From: Dendrophyllia cribrosa
Lineage: Eukaryota > Cnidaria > Anthozoa > Scleractinia > Dendrophylliidae
Reading direction: 5' to 3'
Assembly: GCA_024195265.1 (NCBI GenBank)
Contig: JAJLRJ010000011.1
Coordinates: forward strand, 18,871,927 to 18,935,926
DNA length: 64,000 nucleotides
In this document: one piece after another, positions 35,138-47,800 of the stretch
Layout: each line of letters opens with the position of its first letter
How positions within the stretch are numbered: position 1 is the stretch's first letter
Notes under the pieces: generated by a model
Database searches by the model: none
Seen by the model: only the letters and a program-made list of their open reading frames with translations
What the model was told of the DNA's origin: nothing
Position numbers and translations under genes: made by a program

Positions 35138-35891
35138 GTAAGTGTACTTTTTGTTTTTGTTTTTTTAAGGAAAGGAGAAGGTCAAATTCAATGACATTCT
35201 ACAAGTTTGTTTGGAGTCGTGGCGGAGTTTGGCGGTGCAGAACATTTTCTGGCTGTTAATTTGCTCCCTACTTGAATAAGCTTAATAAGCTTACTTTATG
35301 GCTGAACTTTCAACAAGTGTTGTTTTAATTTTACAATATGTGTGTACAATATATATTTATTCCTAAGCTAAGCTTATGTTTATGACGTGGGCAGAACATT
35401 TTCGCCGTGTTGTACAAGAATCTTGTTCTCATAAATCTGCATTCGCGAACCACATAAGCTTAAGCTTAAAAATGTTCAGTGTTGTGTTTTACGTAAAAAA
35501 ACGTTTTTCTAAAGAAGACTTAAGCTTACTTAAGCTTAATTGTAAAATCAGTAAAAAAAAGTAAAAGTATTTCTTTTTTTTGCGAAATTAAACTGCAAAT
35601 ATTTGTGCTCGAGGCCTCGAGCATTCGAACAAGAAACGTCTTCAGAATGATGTTTGTGACGACATTGGTTTCCATGGCCGTACAGAGAAAACAATCATTT
35701 CGCTTCAGTTTTCGGTGCGATCGGTACCTATTTTCGGAGCGGAGAACATTTCGAGATTTTCGAAGTTATTTTCAAAGGAAAAGTTTCAAAAACAAGCAAA
35801 AACATAACAAACAGCAAAAAATAACACCAAAAAAAATTTTAATTGAAAAATTGTTGTTTCGCGCGGTGTGAAAACTCCGGTCAAAATCGCG

Positions 35892-38800
35892 ATGGCTTCG
35901 TGGCTTTCGGGCCAAAAGAAAGGAGGTGATAGCAGAATCCGCCTGCCTGCAATGCAGCAACAATCTAAACCACCAGTCAGAATGGCTCGGTTGAGCAGCG
36001 ACAATTTATCGTCTGAGGACGAAACGGAGGAAAAGCGGCATTTGCAGAGGGATTCCGTCAGCTATCTTGGAAACAAACCGCAATCAAGAAATACGCTCGA
36101 GGCTGGAGAGAAAAAGAGCAGCGCTGACAAGAAAAAACTAAAGAAGAACATGAAACCAGAAGAAGAACAGAAATCTCTGGGAAAACAATCAGGTATTGTG
36201 AGAATTTGTCTCTTGTGATTGAAGTAATCATTTGTGCAAAACTCTTCAATGAGTTTCAATGGATGCAACATGATTAAATAATAAAGTAAAATAAGATGTG
36301 TTTTGTTTTTGTTTAATTTTTACAACGGTAGCTTTAATTTTGAGTCAATAGAAAATGATTTTTTTTTCGCAAGACTATGAAAAGTTAAGTCAGATCAGGG
36401 TTTATTAAAGAGAGAGGTTTAAAAAGAAGAGACGGGGCTTGCTAAAGAGGGAGCTTATGAGAGAGCAAGACCTACCACAGGGATCCTTATTAGAGTGGGT
36501 GTATTAGAGAGAGCTGTTGATTAGAGAGAGGAGCTTCTTAGAGGGGGTGTATTAGAGAAATCTGTTTATTAGAGAGGGGGCTTATTAGAGGGGGTGTGTT
36601 AGAGAGATCTGTTTATTAGAGAGGGCGCTTATTAGAGTGGGTGTATTAGAGAGAGCTGTTGATTAGAGAGAGGAGCTTATTAGAGGGGTGTATTAGAGAG
36701 AGCTGTTGATTAGAGGGGGTCTTATTAGAGGGGTGTATTAGAGAGAGCTGTTGATTAGAGGGGGTCTTATTAGAGGGGTGTATTAGAGAGAGCTGTTGAT
36801 TAGAGAGGGGGTCTTATTAGAGGGGTGTATTAGAGAGAGCTGTTGATTAGAGATGGGGTCTTATTAGAGTGGTGTATTAGAGAGAGCTGTTGATTAGAGA
36901 GGGGGTCTTATTAGAGGGGTGTATTAGAGAGAGCTGTTGATTAGAGGGGGTCTTATTAGAGGGGTGTATTAGAGAGAGCTGTTGATTAGAGAGGGGGCTT
37001 ATTAGAGGGGGTGTATAAGTATTAGAGAGAGCTGCCGATTAGAGAGGGGGCTTATTAGAGGGGGTGTATTAGAGAGAGCTAAGGGGCTTATAAGAGGGGG
37101 TGTATTAGAGGGAGCTGTTGATTAAAGAGAGGAGCTTATTAGAGGAGGTGTATTAGAGAGAGCTGTCGATTAGAGAGGGGGCTGTTAGATGAATGGATAG
37201 ATAAATAGAGAGATATATAGATAGATAAATGTAGATTGCAAAATGGTACTTTTCAGAGTTTGATGTAGCTAATAATGACATTTTAACAGGTATTAATGTC
37301 CGAGAAGAACGCAGAACACAATCTGCAGTTAAAGTGGATCCCAGTCCTCCAACCTCAGCCAAATGCCTCCATTATGGGCCCTCAAATAGATCAAACAAAC
37401 AAGTGAGACCTACAACACCAAGACAACTCACTCCTTTGGAAAACAAAAAGGTAAATAACAAGCTAAGACGCTTACAATGTTCCATCATCAACTGACAATT
37501 ACATGTAAGAACAAATCCTTATCAAGACAAGCCTCAATACTTCTCGGTCAGCGGTTGGTCCTCTGGAGAGGTACTTTGAAAAAGCCTGGGTATGAGATTA
37601 AGTACCAGCTGATAATAAAAAGGTCTTTTAGACTAAAGTGGGGGGCAGTTTACATTTGTGTAATAGGAATCAATTACAACGAGAATCCTATGATCAAATG
37701 AGGTGAAGACGCAGTTTCTCCGACAATATCCGACTCAAAAGAGTGAAATATGAAAGCAAGTCAAAATGATCTGTTTCACTGAATCATTAAATTAAAAATC
37801 TCCAAGGTCTACTTGACACTCCTAAGTCAAGAAAAGGTGGCAATTTTTTAATAGTTTTTCTTTTCGTGTCTTGAAGCAAGCGTTTTTGTTATTTTTACAA
37901 ACAGATATCTGAGGATGTGGAAGTACCACGTGATGTGAAGGAACCACGTGACGATACTTCGGCCAGTGATACCTCATCTTGTGAGAGGACGGATGACGTC
38001 ACGCCAGATTTTGAATGCAACGTTGCCCTGGAGGCTGCAGATCTTTTTCTGCCAACAGAGATCACCATGAGCGGTAGTGTCTTGGATGATGACTTTGAGA
38101 GTCATTCGACATCAAGTGATGAGCAAGAAATGCCGAACGTCTCACCCTGGCTGAGAGAAGCCGTCAAGTAAGTAACACTTGCGTGACATATTTTACGTGA
38201 CGCGCTTTGCGTAACACATTTTAATTGACGCGCATTGTGTGACACGTTTTGGGTGCTGTTTTGCGTCACATGCTTTAAGTGACGCGCTTTGCATGACACA
38301 TTTTACTTGGTGCGCTTTGCGTAATATTTAACGTGAAACGCGTTGCAACACACGTTTTTGGGTGATGTTCTTTGCGTGACACATTTTACGCGACGCGCTT
38401 TGCCTCTTGTACCATACTAATATGATTCTATTGCGCCTTATTTACAGACTAAAACAGCACCAAAAACAGATGGATGAACAGAAAGAACTACATGGTGATA
38501 ACTCGGTCAGTGATCACTCATCTCCCGAGACGACGGATGACGTCACACCAGAGTTTGAATGCAACGAAGTCCGCGAGGATCTTATTATGGCAGCGGAAAC
38601 CACCATGAGCGGCAGTGACTTGGATGATGACTTCGAGCGCCATTCAACGTCAAGCGATAAACGAAAAATGCCAAATGTCCCACCCTGGCTGAGAGAAGCT
38701 GTCATGTAAGTAGTATCAATAATCAAGTGTAAGTAGTATCAATAATCAAGTGCAAGTAGGCTCGTTTGGTGCGCTTGTGTGACATATGTTTGGAAAAAGA

Positions 38801-41800
38801 AACTTTTAATATTAGTTATGTGATGCGCTTTGCATTTTATTTGTTGTAAAACGCTTTGCGTGACATATTTCGCGTGATGTTTTTTCCGTGACATATTAAG
38901 CATGATGTGCTTGGCTTGGCCTTATCAGAAATAAAAGTACTTTGTGTGACGTACGTTGTGGAGTGAACTACTTTAAGCAACAACTTCTATGTGATGAACC
39001 TTGCGTGACTTGCTGACATTAATGAACTATTCCTCTTTATCGTTCATTTCAAATCCCTATCGTTAATGACAACCGTTGATGGTGATGTCTTTTTGGCAAA
39101 TTTAGAGAAAGAAAATTTTCAGATTGAAGTAAACAGTGTATCGGTAGTTGATGATGTTGTCTTTGGTTATTGACCTGACTGGATAGCTTTAAGCAATGCT
39201 ATTTTCTGTAAGGACTCAAGATTGATTGGCTACCCTTCAAAACAACGTCACAACTGAGCTGACCAATCAGATCACTAATCAGAGAACCGACACCATTAAA
39301 TAACGTTTCACTGTATACTTGACTTCAGTTGAGGATTCACTTGCGCACAGGCTTCAGTCGAGCTGCGTATCTGTATTTCAAGTGGGTTACGTTATTGTGT
39401 ATAATTTTTATTTAGGGAGAGAGAAGAGGAAGCCATAAGAGACCAACACCATGACATCGATGAAAATAAGATCAACATCAAAGACGATGCCATCCTGGCT
39501 AGTTCGCTCACCCAAACTGAACAATCATCTCAAGAAGAAGATAACGAAGAGGACAAGCATGCCATCAGCGATGAAGAGTTCGAGTATAGTTCCATGTCTC
39601 TGGACACTGAAGGGAAAAGAAAAATGGCCGAATTCGACGAAAAATCAAGTCTCCTTAGAGCACAGTTTGCAGAGGAAAACCGGGCGGCTGTGGAAAGTAT
39701 CGAGAATATCAAGAAAGAGATCACAGCAAGTCAAGAAAAAGAAGCCACAATCACACAAGAGTTTGACGAAATCAGAATGAGATACAATGACATCGAGGAG
39801 AACTTGAGACGATTGGACGAGGTCAGCAGAAGACGAGAGCGTGAAGAGAAGAAATGGAGAAAGAAAATGGACAAGATTACAAAGAAAAATGCTAGCAGAT
39901 TGGAGAAGGTACGAGCTGAACGTCTTAAATATCAAAAGGAGATGGAAGCGGAGAATGGAAAACCAGATGGACAGGACAACGCTGTTCAAGAACTGGAAAG
40001 CGCAACGGCAGAGGTTGGCAATGATGCACCTCAAGGAACCGAGGTCGCTTCCAACGAGGTTTTATATGATCCCGCTGAAGTTACAGATTACAGCAGTGTT
40101 GAGGAGCTTGAAAAGGAGCGCAAAGAACTGAGACGTTTGGAAAAACTGAAGAAGAAGGCTATGAAAAGGGAAAAGTTGGAACGGAAAGAGAAAAAGAAGA
40201 TCGAAAAGGAGAAGAGAAGAGTTGAACGGAAACTGGCGAAAATGAAAGCTGAGAAGTCGGCAGCGACGGAAGATACCGAGTCATCTAAAGATGTGATCTG
40301 CAGATCCCATAACAAAAACACTCAAGAAAGAAGACTAGAAGGCGAGAAAGAAGACCAGATACACGATGACGAATCAAGTGCTTATGCGGACAAAGATTCC
40401 ATCCAAGCGATCTTTGATGTTGATTCAATGCTGTCGCCGAGTGACCGAGAAGACTACCTCAGCTCAAAAGGTGGAGATGAAGCAAATGCTTTGGCAGAGG
40501 AAGATTCACCAGAAGATTCGTTTACTTCTGTGTCTGAGTTGAGTGAAGAGTTGTGGTCTTCTGATCAAAAAGTAGCAGATATCAACGGTGAAATGTCTAA
40601 AGATGAAGACGACGATCCGGATTCGTGGGATGAATTGGATGATCAGACTTTCCCTTGTTACCAAGATGGAAGGTGCAGTTCTTGTTTGAAGGCTACTGTC
40701 GGTCCATACAAAGGTGATGATGGACAGTTAGAACACAGTGGTTTGGAGCATGAGGGGTCGGTAGCAGCAGTGGTAAACATTGCAGAAAATCTTTTACAAA
40801 CAGAGTTGTCAGACGCTTTGAAGACTGCAACTGCGTTCCCAGACACAAGTCATTCCAGTGTCAGTAGTACAAAAGCTCGCTTCAACAAAGATTCCAGACA
40901 GCTTAAAATAGAACATTCTGAGGTTACAGACGATCAAAAGACACTGTGCATAACAGCTAAAGAGAAACGTCAAGTATCACTCAAGGAAATAGAGGAGAAG
41001 AACAAAGCATTAAATGAAATTGTCGACTTTACCAATAAAGAGAATGAAAAGCTATTGGATCAGGTTATCGCCATGAAGGAGGAAGCTAAAACAATTAAGA
41101 TGGAAAAAGAAAGATGTCAAACTGAGCTAGAAATGGTGAAACTTAAACTAAAGCGTCTAAATGCCAAGGAAGAATACAAAGAAAGAGAGTTGACAAATCT
41201 AAGGGACGATATCGAGAAAAAAGATGAGCAGGTGAAGGATATGGAAGATGACCTGAACTACGCCCAGATGGATAAGACAGATCTATTGTATGATATTGAT
41301 ATATTAAAGGACAAGCTGAAAGAAAGCGAGGAGGGCAATAAAGACTTACAATGTCAGGCCGATCAGCTTAAGCAGATGGTAAAGGAAGTAAAGATGATAG
41401 CTAACTGGGGAAACAAAGGACATGATTACAGCTATTTACGAGAAGAAGTAGAGCTGTTGAAAGGATCTCTGGATTTGAGTAAACATCAAGCGGAGCTTTC
41501 AAAAGGTCAATTAAATGGGTTGAAAAAAGGCTACACCACATTAAGAGGTGAAAATGAGCAGATGGTGAAAATAAATAACGAACTCAAAGATGAATATGAG
41601 AAGATTATAAAGCAACTTAGAGATCAGCTGGCAACTCTTGAATTAGAAACTTCAACCATTGACCGCGAAGATCAACTTTCAAAGCTTCGGAAAGAGAATT
41701 CCAGGATAACTGCAGAACCGTCAGATGCATTGGAGAAGTATAAACAGTTGAGCGAACAACAAAACGAAAAGGAAAATATTTCTATGCAACTACAAGAGCG

Positions 41801-44800
41801 ACTAGCCAAGCTTGAAAAAGAAAAATTCTCGATGGTTGCCGGACTGTCAAAGATGTCCGACAAGGATAAACAATTAAATGAACTGCTGAAACAAGTCGAG
41901 GGACTAAAGAATCAAAACAAGCATCTTCAAAACGAAGCGTTGGCAGCTGAAAAGCAGGTAGCGGATAAAATCAATAGTCCCCCGGAAGAGTCAAGTGAAG
42001 AAGAAAAGCTATCGAAAACAAAGCATAAAAGAAACAAGTTCGAGATCAAAAAGTTGACGAAACGTGTTCGGCAGAGCGAACGTGAGATTGAACACTTGGG
42101 AAGGTTCGCTCAGCAGACAGCTCCTGATGCTAGAGAAACCACAATATGGTTGAGCTGGCCAAAGGATGAACGGACAGAATTGGATTGTGTAAGAAACGCG
42201 TTAAAGCTACAAACTGAAAGAGTTCAATATCTAGAAGAAAAGGAGAGAGAGCTAGAGAACATCACAGTATGCCTTCAACAAAAAGAAAATGAACTGGTGC
42301 AAACGCAGGATGGTTTAAAACTCATGGCTGAAACAACTGAAGCATTTAATCGTTGTGTGAGAGAGATAGACAATTATCTTCAATACGCGGATTCTAATTC
42401 TTGTAATTCAGACTTCTCTTCACTTATCGACGATCGCGACCGAGACGAATTAAATGATTCTGCAAACTTGGATATCCTTGATGAGGATGGAAATGAAGAG
42501 TTGCCTGTAAATTCAAAGGAAGAGGCTGGCGAGAATGAACATAGCAGGCTGACCGTGAATTCAGAGAAAAAAGCTGGGCATAAACCTCTGTCGACAATTC
42601 CGGAACATGAAGAGGTGGCAATAAACTCAGGGGAAAAGAACAAAAATAAACTGCTGACCATACATGTAGAGGAAGAGGCTGGACACGAAGGGATCGCTAT
42701 AGATTTAAAGGAAGATGATGGACATAAAGAGCTGTTCGGAAAATTAGAGGAAGGCCCCAAGCCGATGAAAGCACAAGTGGCACACGTAAATGAAATCTTA
42801 AATGATTCTTTAGAAAACATTCAATACGTGAAGGAAGCCCTTAAGCAAAGACAAGAATCGTGGGACCAGAAATCTAGTAAACGAGATTATGAAATGGGAC
42901 ACTTAAGACATCGTCTAAAAACACAAGATGGTGAAATAGAATCCTTGAAACGGTACGTGACTCAGTTAGAAGATGATAGTGTTGAGTTCATTAAAGAACT
43001 TCAAGGAAAACTGGAAAGTTTGCAAAACACGTTAAAGGAAAAAGAAGCTACATTAAATGAAGCGGATGATATGATAACCTCCATTCTTGCTTGCTCGGAG
43101 GCAAGAAATCAGGAATTTGATGATAGTATGGATTTCATTGAGAAGCTCGATGCCACTATTGAAGAACTTAAAGGAAATCCTGAGAGTACACAAAAACTAT
43201 TGCAAGAAAAAGAAGCTTCATTGAAGCAAGCAGAAACCATACTAACTGCACTTCTTGTGGCTTCGGAGACCAGCGATGTTATAAACCTTCAAGAAAAACT
43301 GCAAAGTACGCCAATCCTGTTAAAGGAGAAGACAGACGCATTGATGAAAGCAGAGGCAGAGATACAAATAAAAACATCACTTCTTCTTACTGCGGAGGCA
43401 AAACACGAAGACATTGTTAAACAACTTGAAGAAGAAATGAAAAGTTCGCAAATCGCACTAAAGGAAAAGACAGCCACTTTAGAGCAAGCAGAAGCAAAGC
43501 TGCCATCACCTCACGCAAGTTCGGACGAAAAACATGAAGAATTTGTAAAACAACTCCAAGACGGTCTAAAGACCTCACAAAGTTCGTTACAGAAAAAGAC
43601 AGAGGCATTGGAGCAGACAGAAGCAGAGCTAGAAATGAAATCATCGCTTCTTTCTACTGCTGAGGCAAAACACAATGAGCTCCTTGATCAGCTTAATACT
43701 ACCATTAAAGAACTTCAGATTAAACTGACAAAGGCGCAAAGCTCGTTAATGGAAAAAGAAGCTACATTAAATGAAGCGGATGATATGTTAACTTCCATTC
43801 TTGCTTGCTCGGGGGCAAGAAATCAGGAATTTGATGATAGTATGGATTTCATAGAGAAGCTCGATGCCACTATTAAAGAACTTAAAGGAAATCCTGAGAG
43901 TACACAAAAACTATTGCAAGAAAAAGAAGCTTCATTGAAGCAAGCAGAAACTATACTAACTGCACTTCTTGTGGCTTCGGAGACCAGCGATGTTATAAAC
44001 CTTCAAGAAAAACTGCAAAGTACGCCAATCCTGTTAAAGGAGAAGACAGATGCATTGATGAAAGCAGAGGCAGAGATACAAATAAAAACATCACTTCTTC
44101 TTACTGCGGAGGCAAAACACGAAGACATTGTTAAACAACTTGAAGAAGAAATCAAAAGTTCGCAAATCGCACTAAAGGAAAAGACAGCCACTTTAGAGCA
44201 AGAAGAAGCAAAGCTGCCATCACCTCACTCAAGTTCGGACAAAAAACATGAAGAATTTGTAAAACAACTCCAAGAAGGTCTAAAGGCCTCGCAAAGTTTG
44301 TTACAGAAAAAGACAGAGGCATTGGAGCAGACAGAAGCAGAGCTACAAATGAAATCAACGCTTCTTTCTACTGCTGAGGTAAAACACAATGAGTTCATTG
44401 ATCAGCTTAATACTACCATTAAAGAACTTCAGTTTAATCTGGCAAAGGCGCAAAGCTCGTTAATGGAAAAGACAGAAGTCTTGGAACAAACGAAAGCAGA
44501 GCTACAAATGAAATCGTCGCTTCTTTCTACAGCGGAAGGAAAACACGATCAGCTCATGGGTAAGCTTGATGCCACTATTAAAGATCTTGAAAGGATGAAA
44601 AGCTCGTTAAACCAAAGGACAGACGCACTGGAGAAAGCAGAAGCGCAGTTGCAATCGAAAGCGTCACTTCTTGCTACCGCAGAGACGAAACATGATAAAC
44701 TCACAGACGTATTGGAGAAAACAGCAGCGCAGTTACAGTTGAAAGTGTCACTTCTTGCTTCTGCAGAGGCAAAACATGATAAACTCACAAAGAATCTTGA

Positions 44801-47800
44801 TGCCACTATAAAAGGACTTCAAAGCGATCTGGAAAGAACGCAAAGCTCGTTAAACGAAAAGACAGACGCATTGGAGAAAACAGAAGCACAGTTACAGTTG
44901 AAAGTGTCGCTTCTTGCTGCTGCAGAGGCAAAACATGATAAACTCACAAAGAATCTTGATGCCACTATAAAAGGACTTCAAAGCGATCTGGAAAGAACGC
45001 AAAGCTCGTTAAACGAAAAGACAGACGCATTGGAGAAAGCACAGGCGCAGTTACAAATAAAGACCTCGATTCTTGCTATTGCAGAGACAAAACATGATAA
45101 ACTAATGAGAAATTTTGATACCACTATCAAAGGACTTCAAATAGATCTCCAAAGGGCACAAATCTCGTTAACAGAAAAGACAGGCATATTGAAGCAAGTG
45201 GAAGCACAGTTAAAGTTAAAAGAATCGCTTCTTGCTACTGCGGAGAAAAATCATGACGAGCTTGTTAGGCAAAAGGACGATGAACTGAAAAGCATGGACA
45301 TTTCCTTAAAAGAAACGGAAACTGCATTGGAACAAGCAAAAGCAACACTGAAACTAAAGGCGTCGCTCCTTGCCACTGCAGAGGCTCAATTACATCTCCG
45401 AGAAAGTGAAATTGAGGAGACGAAGAACAATGAGTTGAAACTTGAAACCTTGGTTAAAAGTCTGGAAAAAGAGCTCGAAAAAACGAAAATGTGCTTAAAA
45501 GAAAAGACAGCAGCATTGGAGAATACAGAAACGGACTTACATTTGAAAACGTTGCTTCTTGCTACCGCGGATGGGAAAAGTCAAGGAATTGTCATGAAAC
45601 TCGAAGGTGATTTCAAAACAACTCGAAAATCTTTAAAGGTCACGGAGGCTGCTTTGGAAAAAGCAGAATTGGAGTTGCAATCAAAAGCATCTCTTGTTAC
45701 AAGTTTGGAGGCGAAAGTTTGTCTACGGGAAAGTGAACTTGAAGAATTAAAACTTGCTCATAAGGGTAGGGATCTCGAGTTAGAGCGCGTCACTGCCTCC
45801 CTGAAAGACCTTACAGAACTAAGGGAAATTTCAGACACCCTTATTGCTGCTAAAAATAAGGACATTGTTTCTCTGAGGACACGCCTAACAAGGAAAACCG
45901 AGGAAGTACAAAAAATTAAGTTTGACATGCGCCAACACAAGATAAATTGCAACTGGTATCTGCTGAACTTACGCGTGCGAAGAATGAAAAGACAAAACTC
46001 TTACGAGATGTTACAACTGCTGTGGTTCGGTTAGAAAATGAGAAAATTACGACAGACAGGGAAAGGAGCGTTCTAAAGAAGCAAATCGACAATGCTTTGG
46101 AAGACGATGAATGGAAAACAAAGAAGATTCAGGATTTGAAGATAAATCTCAAGGAGTCAAGAATTCAGATCTCAAAACTCGAGTCCGAGAAACGAGAAAT
46201 GGAAGAATGTGGCAGGGGCTACAAGGAAAGATCAGCAGACGAAATCAAGTGGTTGAAGCAGACTTTGATAGCGTCAAATGAAAATAGCGTGTTGTTTCAG
46301 TCGTGGATTTCATCAACGAAGCAGAAAAACTCTGAACTGAGAAGAGAAATCCAAAGACTGAAGACTGAAATACTGCAGAAGGAAACGGATGAGATTACCC
46401 AAGATGGTGGAGTAGATATGTCTTCTCGGCCATTAATGGTAAGATATGTAGTTCCTATTTGCATGGTTCACTCATAGTAAAGCAAAACTAATCAGAAAGA
46501 AAAGTTTAAATACTATAATTAACGGCATATACAGAGCAGAAACTACTTGGCATGCAGTAAAAACAGAGGCTCATAACGGTGTGCAGTAGTCACGGTGAGC
46601 AGGTCTCCTGGTTGGGGATGGGATGAAAAGAAAGTCCAGACCCTATGCTCCACCCAGAAGTAAAAGATTAATGGTGATGATGATGATGATGTTGACGATA
46701 ATGCAGGAGCCGTCTCTCTACTTGCTCGCTCAGATCCACCCCACCACTCGCATTCCCATCTCAGTTTTTTAGATGAAAGTAAAGCCAGTCTGTTGAGAAC
46801 TCAATGAATCATGTTCTCCATGAGTTCGACGTCTTTATTCAATACCTTTTGTACTAAGCCCGTTGGCCAACGTAAAATAGAGCTGTTTCCAATGAAGTGT
46901 CATAAAACCAAAAGCAAAGGATTTGTTCTGGCCAATCATTATGGACGCACCAATCCATTGATCAAATCAGAACACGAAACAAAGACATGTAGCAGGTGCC
47001 AAGCCTGGAAAAACGCGTGCGAGTAAATCTCATTGGTTTCGGTTTTACCTCTGATTGGTTTAAAAATTTGCGCAAGAAAAGTTTCAGACAATCAAAATGA
47101 GTGGCAATGCAAACGTACTCAAGCCACTCCATTGCTGCCCAGCAAAGTTCACAATCTAGTTTTTATTTACAGACCCAAAGCTAGAACATTTTACAAGACT
47201 CGCAAGGATAAACGAAAAGCACAAGCTGGCTTTATAGCACTACGTGAGGGAGAAATCTTACAACTGTTCTACTAATAATCTTTGTTTCCTCTTTGTTTCC
47301 ATCTGCAGTGGGCCACCTTGGACGCGCGAGCTAAACAAATGAGCAATAAAATCAGAACTTTGCGCAATGACAGTGACCTTGCTGCCGGTCACCATAGAGA
47401 TGATCATACACCACACGGTCATGGGACCAAACGGTAAATGTGAATGGCGTATTAAACGCCTCGAATGACACCCGACATTTTTGAAATACTTAACTTTTAG
47501 CGTGGAGACGGCAGTCAGTAGGTCCTGTTTTGGAGATCCGTTGGGCCTCCATTTTAGAACGAGGAACTGTGTTAACCTGATTTTCATGATTGCTATGGAG
47601 GGTGAAACCATAACAAATCCATCTGGACTGCAATCCCTAGATCTTCCAAATAGGACTAAATCGTGTCTGATTGCAAATGAATTTTATCCATTGAATCCCA
47701 GCTGGATCAGATTTTTCCACGTGTGAAAGCATGAAATCTAATACACATTTGCTTTGTCTATAGGGGCTCTGGGAAAAAGTCAGAACAATGCTTCTCTTTG

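Noticed and set aside
36400..37185. CRISPR-like or satellite centromeric array
   Set aside because: A simple intronic minisatellite of about 0.8 kb without spacers. Nothing suggests centromere function.
39530..45952. Many minus-strand frames inside the 7-kb coiled-coil exon
   Set aside because: Antisense shadows of a long Glu/Lys-rich coding exon. None has independent splice or start evidence.
47258..47611. Minus-strand 117-codon frame over exon 6
   Set aside because: It overlaps the plus-strand exon 47309-47433, which joins both neighbours in the right phase. The minus frame has no homology.
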